From: Caryophanales bacterium
GTDB lineage: Bacteria; Bacillota; Bacilli; Exiguobacteriales; Exiguobacteriaceae
Assembly (NCBI GenBank): GCA_902363455.1
Contig: CABJAC010000004.1
Coordinates: 1-64,000, forward strand
Direction of reading: 5' to 3'
DNA: 64,000 nucleotides
The translations under genes were made by a program, and so were the position numbers. The notes beneath the pieces were generated by a model that was given only the letters and a program-made list of their open reading frames with translations, searched no databases and had not been told where the DNA came from. Shown here in pieces: positions 24,270-33,527 of this stretch. How positions within the stretch are numbered: position 1 is the first letter of the stretch; the number at the start of each line of letters is the position of its first letter.

Positions 24270-25451
24270 ATGAAAAAGCGAATTAAGGTAGCATCACTTT
24301 TCATTACAGCAGGGTTACTTGCTGCTTGTGGGACAAACGATAACGAAACGACAGCTCCAAAAAAAGAAAAAACGGAGCAAACATCTGAAACAAAAACAGA
24401 TGCGGGGATCGCAGCTACAACTTTAAAAGATGAACTGACAATCTTCAGTTCTATCAAGGCGGAGCTCGACAAAGCAAAAGAAGGACAAGCCATCGACTGG
24501 AAAATGGTCAAGACAAGTTATGAATCGAAATTAAAAGGCGGCGTCACGACGGCTGCTCCTGAAATCGAAGAAGTCATCAGTTCTGCATTAGCCGGTGTCG
24601 AATCAAAAGAACTGGATGAAAACATCGCCCGTCAACTCGTGGATAAAGGCATTCAGTCTTACTTCTATAAACTTCAAAAATCGACACAAGCAACAGCGGA
24701 AGAAGCCGTTGCGGCCGGAAAAACGGATGAAGCGACAGCTGCTCTGACAGACATTAAAGACATGTCCGAGACCGTCTTCATCCCGACGGCAGAAAAACGT
24801 GACGCGAGTTACGGTTTTAAAAATGAAGATGCAATTGCCCAAGCGATCTCGTCCGGCTTAACGGCACAAGAAGAAGCGATTGCCGCGAAGAACGTCGCGG
24901 ACTTCAATGTTGCGAAACAGTTGACGGATAAATCCATCTACCGTTCGTTCTACCTTGCCGCTCTCGGATATGCTCAAAAAATCGAAGATGGCGTCAAAGC
25001 CGGCACGGATGAAAAAGAGTTACAGATGGAGCAAGCGGAAGGATACGGTTTCTTACTTGCCATCGAGGAATCACTTGCCGGTGGAGATGAAGAAGCGGTT
25101 GCGAAATTAAAAGACCTCTATGACTTCTCAAAAACAAAACCAGAAGGTGTTCAGTTCAAAGAAGTGGAAAGCTTATTCGCCAAAGCCTTAACGGAAAAAA
25201 TTGACGGCTACCACGAAGAAACACAAGAAGCACTTGAGAAAAAAGACGTCGATACGGCACGGGTCGAGGCGATGGAAGCAAACATGTTCGTCATCGCAAT
25301 GAAACCGACACTTGAGAGCCGTCTCGGTAAAGAACAAGCCAGCACGGTCTTGTCGGACGCCAACGCTTGGTATGCCCTTGTCGAAAAAGGCGACCTGAAA
25401 GCCGAAACGACAGGTGATAAAATCGTTGACGCCTTAGAGCCACTCAACTAA
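24270..25451 (+). CDS. Iron-regulated lipoprotein with helical repeats (FTR1-associated)
   Basis: A 393-residue lipoprotein: signal peptide with lipobox LAAC (Cys20), a Lys/Glu/Thr-rich linker (about 25-48), then an almost all-helical, very acidic region with internal duplication. QLVDKGIQSYFYKLQ (about 125) and QLTDKSIYRSFYLAAL (about 220) are corresponding positions in two units, with a third, more diverged unit after residue 300. It heads an operon that includes an FTR1 permease, and its promoter carries a Fur-like box, so a role in presenting iron to the permease, like EfeM/EfeO in EfeUOB systems, is likely. The family itself I do not recognise. Confidence 0.85.
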   Translation: MKKRIKVASLFITAGLLAACGTNDNETTAPKKEKTEQTSETKTDAGIAATTLKDELTIFSSIKAELDKAKEGQAIDWKMVKTSYESKLKGGVTTAAPEIEEVISSALAGVESKELDENIARQLVDKGIQSYFYKLQKSTQATAEEAVAAGKTDEATAALTDIKDMSETVFIPTAEKRDASYGFKNEDAIAQAISSGLTAQEEAIAAKNVADFNVAKQLTDKSIYRSFYLAALGYAQKIEDGVKAGTDEKELQMEQAEGYGFLLAIEESLAGGDEEAVAKLKDLYDFSKTKPEGVQFKEVESLFAKALTEKIDGYHEETQEALEKKDVDTARVEAMEANMFVIAMKPTLESRLGKEQASTVLSDANAWYALVEKGDLKAETTGDKIVDALEPLN

Positions 25452-25476
25452 TCGATTGAAATCGGAGGAACGCGAC

Positions 25477-26397
25477 ATGCAGATCGGAATTACAGGAGGC
25501 GCGGGTTTCATTGGATCTGCTCTTGCACTTCGGCTTCACGCCAGCGGTCATACTGTAAGTGTCATCGATGCCTTCACAGATTATTATGACGTCGAACTGA
25601 AACTGGAGCGGGCTCATCTTTTGCAACAGAACGGGATTGAGGTGTTTGAAGGAAACGTGCATGAGGATTTACCGACTTGGCTCGGCAGTCACTCCTTTGC
25701 CGCTGTATTTCATCTCGCCGCTTTGCCCGGCGTTCCCGGTTCGTTACAGGAACCGCATCGGTACATCGAGGATGATATCGCGATGACGGTGACCGTCCTC
25801 GAAGCAGCGCGCACATATGCCATTCCGCATCTGTTCTTCGCTTCTTCTTCCTCCGTCTACGGGGAACAAACGGGTGCCCTGTTGGAACATCAAGCAACCG
25901 GACAGGTGATGAGTCCCTATGCCGCAGCCAAGTACAGTGCGGAAACCTTTTGCCAGGCTTATCAGAATCTGTATGGTCTACAAATCGGGATCTTTCGCTT
26001 CTTTACTGTCTACGGCCCTGCCGGACGACCTGATATGGCATTGTATCGTTTTATTGAACAGGCGCTACGCGGTCAACCGTTGACCGTTTTCGGTGACCCG
26101 ATTCGGGATTTCACTTATATCGACGACATCACACGGGGAATGGAGCAAGCCCTGCAAGCACAGGCAACCGGTGTTTTCAATCTTGGTGCCAACCGTCCGG
26201 AATCGGTGCGCGACGCTGCGGCGATGCTCGGGGAACGGTTTGACGTGCCGGTGGCATTTGCTCCCGCCCGGGCGGGAGATGTCTCAATGACATGGAGTAA
26301 CACTGATGCGGCAAGGCAGACGTTCGGTTATGTTCCCTCCGTCACGCTCGCTGATGGAATGGAACGGATGATCACATGGCATCGCGATCGTCTGTGA
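25477..26397 (+). CDS. NAD-dependent epimerase/dehydratase
   Basis: A 306-residue extended SDR enzyme with GGAGFIGS (residues 7-14) for NAD, SSSVYG, and the catalytic YxxxK at Tyr148/Lys152 (YAAAKYSAE). The sequence is of the nucleotide-sugar 4-epimerase type (UDP-glucose or UDP-glucuronate class), so it probably supplies an activated sugar to the glycosyltransferases further down the operon. GGAGG lies eight bases before the ATG at 25477; gap to the lipoprotein gene is 25 bases. Confidence 0.88.
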   Translation: MQIGITGGAGFIGSALALRLHASGHTVSVIDAFTDYYDVELKLERAHLLQQNGIEVFEGNVHEDLPTWLGSHSFAAVFHLAALPGVPGSLQEPHRYIEDDIAMTVTVLEAARTYAIPHLFFASSSSVYGEQTGALLEHQATGQVMSPYAAAKYSAETFCQAYQNLYGLQIGIFRFFTVYGPAGRPDMALYRFIEQALRGQPLTVFGDPIRDFTYIDDITRGMEQALQAQATGVFNLGANRPESVRDAAAMLGERFDVPVAFAPARAGDVSMTWSNTDAARQTFGYVPSVTLADGMERMITWHRDRL

Positions 26398-27233
26398 TAC
26401 GTGGAGCTGCGGGCGTCGTTCTGACGTTGGCAGCTCTTTTTTTACTCGTCCGTTTTGGTCTCGAACTGCCTGTTGTGTATGACTATCTCCAAACCCTGTT
26501 GACGTCTTACTGGACAGTGGCCGCTACCGTCACCTACGCTTTCGCTTTTTATTTACGCGCACGCGCTTGGCGGACGGCGGACGAAAAAAATGCGTCTACC
26601 GCGGTTTACCTGACGAGTCTGTATCTTGGTCTGGCAATCAATCACCTCTCCCCCGTCAAGGTAGGAGAAGCGGTTCGCCTGCTGACGGCGCGAGCGATTG
26701 GCAGTCCGATGAAGCGGACGACGGCGATTTTTGTCGCCCAACGCGGCATCGACCTATCCGTACTCGGTCTTTTTGTCGCTGCCGGGTTATTATTAGGACA
26801 GACGATGTGGGTCGCCGGGCTTGCGTTTGCCGGCGGTCTGCTCGCCTTGTTGCTGGTCCGGAGATGGATCAAGACGATCTATCCCTTGATTGGATACGGG
26901 GCGGCGGCGTGGTTGTTTGAAGCAGTGGCTGTTTTTTGTCTCTTGCAAGGTGCCGATGCCGACATCGCCTTTCCGCTTGTCCTCGTCGCGATGAGTGCCG
27001 GAGTCTTGTCCGGAATCGCCCAGTTTACCCCGGGTGGACTCGGAACGTATGAACTTGCGATGGGAACGGTCTTGCAACTTGCGGGTGTGGCCAACCCGTA
27101 CGAGCTCGCCTTGATGACGCATCTCTTTAAATATGCGTTTGCATTTTTAGCGCCGGTTTATGTGCTCATCCGCCATTTCCCGATTGTTACATTACTGTTC
27201 ACCCAGTTTAAGAAGCACGATACGAAAGGATGA
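26376..27233 (+). CDS. UPF0104/LPG-synthase-like membrane protein
   Basis: A 285-residue membrane protein with about seven hydrophobic segments and the family features NHLSPVKVGEAVRLLTAR and TPGGLGTYELAMG. It corresponds to the flippase-like membrane half of MprF without the aminoacyl transferase domain; such proteins are often found with glycolipid synthesis genes. It overlaps the epimerase gene by 22 bases. Confidence 0.87.
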   Translation: MASRSSVIRGAAGVVLTLAALFLLVRFGLELPVVYDYLQTLLTSYWTVAATVTYAFAFYLRARAWRTADEKNASTAVYLTSLYLGLAINHLSPVKVGEAVRLLTARAIGSPMKRTTAIFVAQRGIDLSVLGLFVAAGLLLGQTMWVAGLAFAGGLLALLLVRRWIKTIYPLIGYGAAAWLFEAVAVFCLLQGADADIAFPLVLVAMSAGVLSGIAQFTPGGLGTYELAMGTVLQLAGVANPYELALMTHLFKYAFAFLAPVYVLIRHFPIVTLLFTQFKKHDTKG

Positions 27234-27238
27234 CCTGC

Positions 27239-28672
27239 ATGAAAAGTGCTTCCCGTTTTGAAAAAGTTGCCGCACGGATGTGGAACTTATTGAATGAAGG
27301 CAAACCCTTCACACCGATTTTTACGATCGGTGTGTTTCTCAGCTATCTGATTTTGACGCAAGGCTCACTCAGCGGTGTCGGCTTCGGATTCCTGATGACC
27401 CTGCCGCTGCTCGTCTTATATTGGAAGTTTGATTTCCCGTTGTTCTTACGGAATTATCTTTGGCTTCCATTGATCGTCTGGTTGTTCATCGAAGGAACGG
27501 ACACGCGTCTCCTACCGCTGTTTGCGTATGGAGCCGGTCTTTATTTCTTCTTCACCGTCTTTTTCTGGGGAACGATCTATTATCATCTCCGGATCGGGAC
27601 CAACTGGCTCAACTTCACACGTTTTTGGAAACTGGTCCTTAAAAATAGTGACTCGACGAGCGGAAATGCCCAAGAACAACTGCCGAAAGTCGGACTTTTA
27701 CTCGCATATTGGCAAACCGCTTCAATCGAACAGACACTGGATTGGTCCTATCTTTGGTTTCCGCTTGGGCTGTTCCTATTCGCCTGGATCCTGCATCACT
27801 ACCTGTTCGACTGGAAACCGAAACTACCGACCGAGTCAACCGTCGATGCACCGATTCCGACATCACAGAAAGTCTATGTCCTGATTGTCGACGGCATGCG
27901 GAAAGATCGCTACATGGCGGCGAACACACCGTTTCTCGAACGTCTCCGCCAAGAAGGAACAGAGTATACAAACATGGAAACCGTCTATCCGGCTCGAACA
28001 GTCGTCTGTTTCAGTTCCATGTTCACCGGAGCCCGTCCGGAAGAACACGGTATCCATTCGAACATGGTCTGGAATACGACGGGGGTCAAAACCGATACGG
28101 TCTTTGACCGGTTGCGTGACGTCGGGAAAACCGGTAAGATTCTTGGAATCGCCCATCTCGTAGATGCCTTCGGTGCCAAAGACGTCCATACCGTGACAGC
28201 CGTCATGCATAACGATGTCGCAGACCGCAACATCATCGATCGCGCCAAACAAATCGTCCAACAAGAAGATCCGGATTTACTCGCGATTCAATTGATTGGC
28301 ACCGATCAGACCGGTCACAGCCGCGGCACCCTGTATTCCGAATACATCCAGAAAATCGAAGAGGCCGATGCCTTACTGGCTGATTTTTGTGAAGAACTGG
28401 ACCGGCTCGGTAAGCTCGACGATGCAACACTGATCGTCATGGCGGATCACGGGCAAGCCGATGGGATCGGCGGTCATGGTCATCTCGATGAAGGAGAACG
28501 GTTTGTTCCGTTTTGGATGTACGGCAAACACGTCCATGCCGGTCTGAAAGTCGATACGCACCGGCATATCCTGTCGCTTGGACCAACGATTACGAAGCTG
28601 CTTGGTGCCGATATCCCGCACGACAGCCGGGGGGTCTTACTGACGGAAGCCTTTAAGGAGGAATTCTCATGA
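27239..28672 (+). CDS. Membrane-anchored alkaline-phosphatase-superfamily enzyme
   Basis: A protein of about 477 residues. The first 190 contain four or five membrane segments; the rest is a phosphodiesterase/phosphotransferase domain of the nucleotide pyrophosphatase type with LIVDGMRKDR, the nucleophile region VYPARTVVCFSSMFTG, GTDQTGHSRG and MADHGQADGIGGHGH (metal ligands). It may hydrolyse or transfer a phospho-group on a lipid or glycan on the outer face of the membrane. I start at 27239 because AAAGGA is eight bases upstream; an ATG at 27230 overlaps the previous stop codon. Confidence 0.85.
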   Translation: MKSASRFEKVAARMWNLLNEGKPFTPIFTIGVFLSYLILTQGSLSGVGFGFLMTLPLLVLYWKFDFPLFLRNYLWLPLIVWLFIEGTDTRLLPLFAYGAGLYFFFTVFFWGTIYYHLRIGTNWLNFTRFWKLVLKNSDSTSGNAQEQLPKVGLLLAYWQTASIEQTLDWSYLWFPLGLFLFAWILHHYLFDWKPKLPTESTVDAPIPTSQKVYVLIVDGMRKDRYMAANTPFLERLRQEGTEYTNMETVYPARTVVCFSSMFTGARPEEHGIHSNMVWNTTGVKTDTVFDRLRDVGKTGKILGIAHLVDAFGAKDVHTVTAVMHNDVADRNIIDRAKQIVQQEDPDLLAIQLIGTDQTGHSRGTLYSEYIQKIEEADALLADFCEELDRLGKLDDATLIVMADHGQADGIGGHGHLDEGERFVPFWMYGKHVHAGLKVDTHRHILSLGPTITKLLGADIPHDSRGVLLTEAFKEEFS

Positions 28673-29400
28673 AAAAAATCGTCGTCTTTCTTCCTGCCCA
28701 TAACGAAGAAGTCTCCTTGCCACTTGTCTTAAAACGCATTCCGGCTGAAATCGATGGACTGCCTGTCGAAACGATCGTCATCGACGACGGATCCACTGAT
28801 GCGACGTCCGAGATTGCCCGACAACACGGAGCCCATGTCTATCGTTTTTCTAAAAATCGCGGGCTCGGAGCTGCCGTTCGGGAAGGACTGCTCCGGTCCT
28901 ATGCCCATGGTGCGACTGTTGCCGTCATGATTGACGCCGATAACGAATATCCGGCGGATCAGATTCCGGACATTGTCCGACCGATTCTTCTCGATGAGGC
29001 CGACTACGTATTTGGTTCCCGTTTTCTCGGAACCGTAGACGGGATGCGCTTATATCGGTACATCGGCAATCACGTTTTTACTTGGTTGCAGTGCCTCTTA
29101 TTAAAGCGTCGGATTCACGATGGACAAAGCGGGATGCGCGCCTTTTCCCGCGCGGCGTGTAAACATGCGGAAATCATCCACGACTATAACTACGCCCAAG
29201 TGCTGACACTGAATCTTGTTCGGAAAGGGTTCCGGCTGCACGAAGTCCCGATTCGTTACCGTGTGCGGGAAGCCGGAAAGTCCTTTATCCGCTTTAACTA
29301 TATCCAGCGCGTCCTGCCTGCAATTTACCGGGAATGGCGCCGCCCGATCGTCCCATTGTCGTCTGAAGAACGTTTTGAACGAAAGGAGCATCTCGGATGA
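28669..29400 (+). CDS. Family 2 glycosyltransferase (polyprenyl-phosphate sugar synthase-like)
   Basis: A 243-residue GT-A enzyme without membrane segments, like dolichol-phosphate mannose synthase: LPAHNEEVSLP at residues 8-18, IDDGSTDAT, KNRGLGAAVREGL and the metal-binding MIDADNEYP, then GQSGMRAFSR. It likely loads a sugar onto a polyprenyl phosphate carrier for the PMT-type enzyme encoded three genes later. It overlaps both neighbours by four bases (ATGA). Confidence 0.9.
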   Translation: MKKIVVFLPAHNEEVSLPLVLKRIPAEIDGLPVETIVIDDGSTDATSEIARQHGAHVYRFSKNRGLGAAVREGLLRSYAHGATVAVMIDADNEYPADQIPDIVRPILLDEADYVFGSRFLGTVDGMRLYRYIGNHVFTWLQCLLLKRRIHDGQSGMRAFSRAACKHAEIIHDYNYAQVLTLNLVRKGFRLHEVPIRYRVREAGKSFIRFNYIQRVLPAIYREWRRPIVPLSSEERFERKEHLG

Positions 29401-30134
29401 GGAAACCGCTTTTCATCACCGTTATCGCCTTCTTGTTCCTGCTCACTACACCGTTGCCGGCATTCGCCTACAGCTACGGGGATCCAGGAAAGGAAGCTTT
29501 TGCGGAAGCTTATAAACAGTTTGAGGAACAGCTTGACCAAAACGATTACACGTTAGCCAAAGAAACCATCGATGCCTACGATAAGGAGTTCACACTCTAC
29601 TTCCCGGAAGCAAAAGAAAAAATCGATACATCGTTGGCAAAGGAAGATGCCGATGCTGCCAAGCAAGCCTACCGGGTCGCTTTGCGTCAAAACATCGAAC
29701 GTCGTCTGCACTTTGCACAGGAACAATTCGATGATTTCGGACAGGCCAAGTTGTTGCTCGCTAAAGCACGCGGCACGTACGATGTGCTCGCTCCTTACGT
29801 CAAAGAAAGTGAGGGTGCAAAGACAAGTGATTCATTGTATACTGCTTTTGATGATTCACTTGCGGCGCTTGGAAACCCCGGTTTGTTTGGAGTCGGGAAA
29901 AAAGCGAGCGATCGAAAAACATTTGATCAAAACATTAAACAGATTGAAGATACCGTCACCCCGCTGTTCGTTTTGCCAGGTGAAGAGAAGACAGGTGTCT
30001 TTGATGAAGAGGACTCGATTTTCGGTCAATCCTTTGGGACGGACGACATTTGGAAAACGGTCGCCATCAGTCTTGTCATCATCTTAATCGTCATCGTCAT
30101 CATCGGTCAGCGTAAGAAACGACGCGCTCAATAA
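29397..30134 (+). CDS. Secreted, C-terminally anchored protein associated with the FTR1 permease
   Basis: A 245-residue protein with a signal peptide ending at AFA-YS (about residue 24), an extracytoplasmic helical domain (KQFEEQLDQNDYTLAKETID, FTLYFPEAKEKID) and one C-terminal membrane segment (ISLVIILIVIVIIG) with a basic tail. Similar extracytoplasmic helical domains are fused to FTR1 in some proteins. Placed 12 bases before the permease gene, it is probably a partner subunit. Confidence 0.82.
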   Translation: MRKPLFITVIAFLFLLTTPLPAFAYSYGDPGKEAFAEAYKQFEEQLDQNDYTLAKETIDAYDKEFTLYFPEAKEKIDTSLAKEDADAAKQAYRVALRQNIERRLHFAQEQFDDFGQAKLLLAKARGTYDVLAPYVKESEGAKTSDSLYTAFDDSLAALGNPGLFGVGKKASDRKTFDQNIKQIEDTVTPLFVLPGEEKTGVFDEEDSIFGQSFGTDDIWKTVAISLVIILIVIVIIGQRKKRRAQ

Positions 30135-30146
30135 GGAGGAAGACAC

Positions 30147-31064
30147 ATGGATTTTCAGGCGTTTTTAATCACCCTTCGCGAATGTCTCGAAGCCGTCTTG
30201 ATCGTCGGCTTGATTCTCGGTTATCTCGATCGGCTCAATGCACCACAATATAAAAAATGGGTCTACGCCGGTGTTGGACTTGCCTTACTCGCGAGTTTAG
30301 GTGTCGCCTTCTTGTTCCAAGTCGTCTTTACGAGTTTCGCAAGCTTCGGCAGCGATACGTATTTACGTCTTGGGATCATGATCATCTCTGTTTTCCTCTT
30401 AACCCATATGGTGCTTTGGATGGGCAAGGAGGCAAAGGAAAACCAGCAGGCCTCGCAAGCGAAAGTCGCTGCCGCCGTCTCGACCGGCAGTGCGATTACG
30501 ATGATCGTCCATTCGTTCCTCGTCATCGTCCGGGAAGGGATTGAAACGGTCTTCTTCTTCGCTGCGATTTCGGGTGGTGAAATCGAGAAGGTTCTGACCA
30601 GCTACGGTGCTGTCTCCGGTCTCCTGCTCGCCTTGATCTTCGGCTACTTATTCGTTTCCGGAACGATGAAGATTCCCGTCAAACGCTTTTTCCAAGTGAC
30701 CGGCGTCTTGATCTTGTTCATTGCTGCCGGCATGCTCGTCCAAACGATTGGCCGATTCCAGGATCTTGGATTGCTCGGCAGTCTGTTGACGAATGCAGAC
30801 GGCACACCGGCCGCCCTTTATAACATCGTGGCTTTCATGCCGGAACACTATATCGATCAGATTCAATATTTACGTGATACGGGCAATACGACATTGATCA
30901 GCGGTCAAATCGGAACGTTCATGGGGGCGATGTTCGGCTACAGCCATAATCCGTCCATCGAACAAGTTATCGCTTGGTGGGGATACTTCGCTTTCGCCGG
31001 CTTCATGTTGATGCGTCAAAATCGCGCACCCAAAACCGTCAAGAAACTGAAGGAGGTCTCGTGA
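30147..31064 (+). CDS. efeU: FTR1-family iron permease (EfeU-like)
   Basis: A 305-residue permease with seven predicted membrane segments. The two iron-binding REXXE motifs of the family are present: RECLE (11-15) in the first and REGIE (129-133) in the fourth segment. FTR1/EfeU proteins import iron, in bacteria usually with the EfeO and EfeB partners; here no DyP-type EfeB peroxidase is encoded. GGAGG precedes the ATG. The stop codon overlaps the start of the next gene (GTGA). Confidence 0.94.
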   Translation: MDFQAFLITLRECLEAVLIVGLILGYLDRLNAPQYKKWVYAGVGLALLASLGVAFLFQVVFTSFASFGSDTYLRLGIMIISVFLLTHMVLWMGKEAKENQQASQAKVAAAVSTGSAITMIVHSFLVIVREGIETVFFFAAISGGEIEKVLTSYGAVSGLLLALIFGYLFVSGTMKIPVKRFFQVTGVLILFIAAGMLVQTIGRFQDLGLLGSLLTNADGTPAALYNIVAFMPEHYIDQIQYLRDTGNTTLISGQIGTFMGAMFGYSHNPSIEQVIAWWGYFAFAGFMLMRQNRAPKTVKKLKEVS

Positions 31065-32440
31065 CGGTTCGAAGCGGTCATCCACAACGTGGACGATCGC
31101 TTTTTTTCATGGTTGTCGTTCTGATCCTCGTGTGCACCGCCGGACGCCTTTATCTGGTCAGCCCGTTTGTAGCAAGCTACGATATCGCCAACTTCACGTT
31201 AGCGGTCGGACAGTATGACTTGGCGAATTTACAGCCACATTTCCCCGGGTATCCGTTTTTCATCTTACTCGCGACCGGTCTCGCACGACTCGGGCTTGAA
31301 CCTGTCCGTGCCCTTGGAATTGTCTCGATGCTTGGCTTCACGAGCGGACTGATTCCGCTGTACCTGCTGTTCAAACGCCGACGATTCGATGCGATTCGTC
31401 TGCTGGCTGCTTTTACAGTCGTGTCGACGGCTTCCCTTGTCGTCTTGTCCGCAACCGGGATGTCGGATGGTCTCGCCCTTGGTGTTCTCTGTTGGTTCGT
31501 CTGGAGTGTCGAACGCGCACGGCAGGGGCAGTTCCGTCTTTTACCGTACCTCTTGTTCGGTCTGTTGATGGCGACCCGGTTATCCTATGCACCGTTTGGA
31601 ATCATCCTCTTATTTTTACTGTGGCAAGCACGGCGTGATTCTTGGCAAGTCGTGTCAGAGATGGCAGTTCTGCTCCTCGCTCAACTCGCCTGGCTGTTAC
31701 CGGTCGCCTTCTCTGTCGGCGGACCGGCTTCCTTTGCCCAGTTGTCACTCAGCTTCGTGACCGGTCATTTCTCGGACTGGGGAGGCACGGCGCAAACGGA
31801 TGACGCTACCCTGCTGGAACGACTTGGATTGACAAGCAAACAAATGATTTGGCATGGTCTTGGATTTGCCACTTGGATTGGTCTCGGATCAGGACTTTTC
31901 TTGTTTTGCCAACGTTTCCGTTCGTTCCCTCTTTGGTGGAGTGTTACCGGAACCGGTTATTTTCTCTGGGTCTGGTTTGCCCAAAACATCGATAAACCGC
32001 GGCATGTCTTACCACTCGTCTTACTGCTTGTGATTTTACTCGTCCGCCGTCTGTCGGTCCGTTGGCTCGTTCCGTTTTTATGTATTCAATTGCTGATCGG
32101 AAGTATCGCCTTGTATCAACAAGCGACTAGTAAACCGGCTACGATTCAGCTGGCGGAAGCCATTACCGGTTTACCGGCGTCCGCGACCATCTTTACGGAT
32201 GAAGAAGAACGTCAGTTTTTGATGGCACGTCCTGACGCTACGATTGTCCCGATTGGATCCGTCAGCAAATGGCGGGCGGAACCAAAATCACAGGAGGTCT
32301 ATCTGACCGGACGATTGCTCAAACGGTTACGGGCGGAAGATGTACCAATCGAAGTGACGGAAGTTTTCCGCTTTACGAGTGATCCCCGGTTCGAACCGGA
32401 AGATGCGGAAGCGCGGTTGTACCGGATGATCTTACGATAA
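31061..32440 (+). CDS. PMT-type (GT39-like) membrane glycosyltransferase
   Basis: A 459-residue integral membrane protein with about ten hydrophobic segments. The first outer loop has SYDIANFTLAVGQYDLANLQ followed by PHFPGYP, the pattern of PMT_2/ArnT-like enzymes that take a sugar from a polyprenyl phosphate and put it on protein or lipid. The start is a GTG at 31061 overlapping the efeU stop, with AAGGAGG six bases upstream; the in-frame extension upstream lies within efeU. Confidence 0.85.
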   Translation: MTVRSGHPQRGRSLFFMVVVLILVCTAGRLYLVSPFVASYDIANFTLAVGQYDLANLQPHFPGYPFFILLATGLARLGLEPVRALGIVSMLGFTSGLIPLYLLFKRRRFDAIRLLAAFTVVSTASLVVLSATGMSDGLALGVLCWFVWSVERARQGQFRLLPYLLFGLLMATRLSYAPFGIILLFLLWQARRDSWQVVSEMAVLLLAQLAWLLPVAFSVGGPASFAQLSLSFVTGHFSDWGGTAQTDDATLLERLGLTSKQMIWHGLGFATWIGLGSGLFLFCQRFRSFPLWWSVTGTGYFLWVWFAQNIDKPRHVLPLVLLLVILLVRRLSVRWLVPFLCIQLLIGSIALYQQATSKPATIQLAEAITGLPASATIFTDEEERQFLMARPDATIVPIGSVSKWRAEPKSQEVYLTGRLLKRLRAEDVPIEVTEVFRFTSDPRFEPEDAEARLYRMILR

Positions 32441-32453
32441 GGAGCGGATTTGG

Positions 32454-33149
32454 ATGAATATCATCGAAACCGGCAACACGGCAACGATTCAACAAGAAAC
32501 TGCGACGATTGTTCGAAAGCAGTTTCACACACATGTTCCGCATGCAGCGGTCCAGCAGGAATTTCAAAATCATCTGTCCATCCAGAACCACTTTCCGATG
32601 ACACCTCGTGTCTATAATCAAGTTGATCATTCCATTCGCATGGAGTACTTGAAAGGGGAATCGCTCGGAGATTTGATGAAACGTCATCCCGTTCGGATTC
32701 TCCGCTACATGACGACCATGGTCGCCTTACAAAGGTATCTTCATACGTTATCCGTCGACGGATTACCCCTTCTTCAAAAACGATATCCTGCTCACACTGA
32801 ACTTGTAGCGGGACATACTTTATGTCATGGTGATTTTCACCCGTATAATCTGTTGCTTGTCAAAGAAGACGTCTATGTCATCGATTGGATGGATGCCTCC
32901 ATCGGCAATCCACTGATGGACGTCGCCCGTACTTTTTTATTGTTCCGTTATGGGGGAAGAAGCTCTTTACGAAATCCGGCAGAACGCGTTTCCCGATTCG
33001 TTCTCAGTCATTTGTACCGTGTCTGTTACTTTAAGCGCATCAGAAAAGTCATAGGATTCGAGGCTTGTTTGAGGTTGTGTGCAGTTTCCCGCTTGAAAGA
33101 ACAAATTACGCCTGTCGAATCCGTTCTGTTACAACGTTTTTTAAAGTGA
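32454..33149 (+). CDS. Aminoglycoside phosphotransferase-like kinase
   Basis: A 231-residue protein-kinase-fold enzyme with the catalytic loop HGDFHPYN (His125, Asp127) and the metal-binding IDWMDASIGNP. The N-lobe is short. APH-fold enzymes phosphorylate antibiotics, choline, ethanolamine or sugars; operon context favours a small metabolite, perhaps a sugar or alcohol head group. Last gene of the Fur-box operon, followed by a long hairpin. Confidence 0.85.
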   Translation: MNIIETGNTATIQQETATIVRKQFHTHVPHAAVQQEFQNHLSIQNHFPMTPRVYNQVDHSIRMEYLKGESLGDLMKRHPVRILRYMTTMVALQRYLHTLSVDGLPLLQKRYPAHTELVAGHTLCHGDFHPYNLLLVKEDVYVIDWMDASIGNPLMDVARTFLLFRYGGRSSLRNPAERVSRFVLSHLYRVCYFKRIRKVIGFEACLRLCAVSRLKEQITPVESVLLQRFLK

Positions 33150-33197
33150 TTAATCCGGTCGAATCATAAATCATCGCCACCTAATTAAGCTGAACAT

Positions 33198-33351
33198 AAA
33201 AAATCACTCTTTTTCACGCGCTTTCCTCAGGCGAGACACAAGCCAGTTTTCCTGCCTCCATCAGGCAGAAAATCGGGTCTTGTTTGTCTCTGACAGCGCA
33301 AGGCAACTTGCGCTTTTTCCTGTAGGAGTCGCATGAGGCGAGTGATTTTTT
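33198..33351 (-). repeat. Repeat element A: long hairpin, also terminator of the Fur-box operon
   Basis: A 154-base element bounded by AAAAAATCACTC and GAGTGATTTTTT, with internal stems (CTGCCT/AGGCAG, GCGCAAG/CTTGCGC). On the plus strand it ends in six Ts and would stop transcription of the operon. Read on the minus strand it shares ACTCCTRCRGGAAAA, GGAGGC and GAGGAAAGCG blocks in the same order with element B, so the two are inverted copies of one family. Confidence 0.7.
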
Positions 33352-33396
33352 GAATCCAGATTCTTAGTGTATCGATCTTAACAGCTTAATAAAACG

Positions 33397-33527
33397 TCGT
33401 TGAGAAGCAGACAAGACGAAGACTCCTGCGGGAAAAGCGGAACAGGTGAGACCCCGTAAGTCGCGCGGGCGACGCGGAGGCTCACGTTTCGCCCGCGGAA
33501 AGCGAAGTCTTGTCTGCGTATCAACGA
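33397..33527 (+). repeat. Repeat element B: structured element with terminal inverted repeats
   Basis: Ends are TCGTTGA-gaa-GCAGACAAGAC and its complement. The interior contains GACTCCTGCGGGAAAAGCGG, AGGTGAGACCCC, GAGGCTCAC and CCCGCGGAAAGCGAAGTC. From memory this wording is that of a dispersed, structured intergenic repeat found in many Bacillales genomes. No coding potential is seen. Together with element A it fills the gap 33150-33562. Confidence 0.75.

Noticed and set aside
27842..28264. Large antisense frames inside the alkaline-phosphatase-superfamily gene
   Set aside because: They are shadows of a gene with clear motifs and correct start signal; no independent SD or homology.
33198..33527. 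Repeat-rich block considered as a CRISPR remnant
   Set aside because: There are only two long, unequal, self-complementary elements in opposite orientation, without regular spacers and without cas genes.
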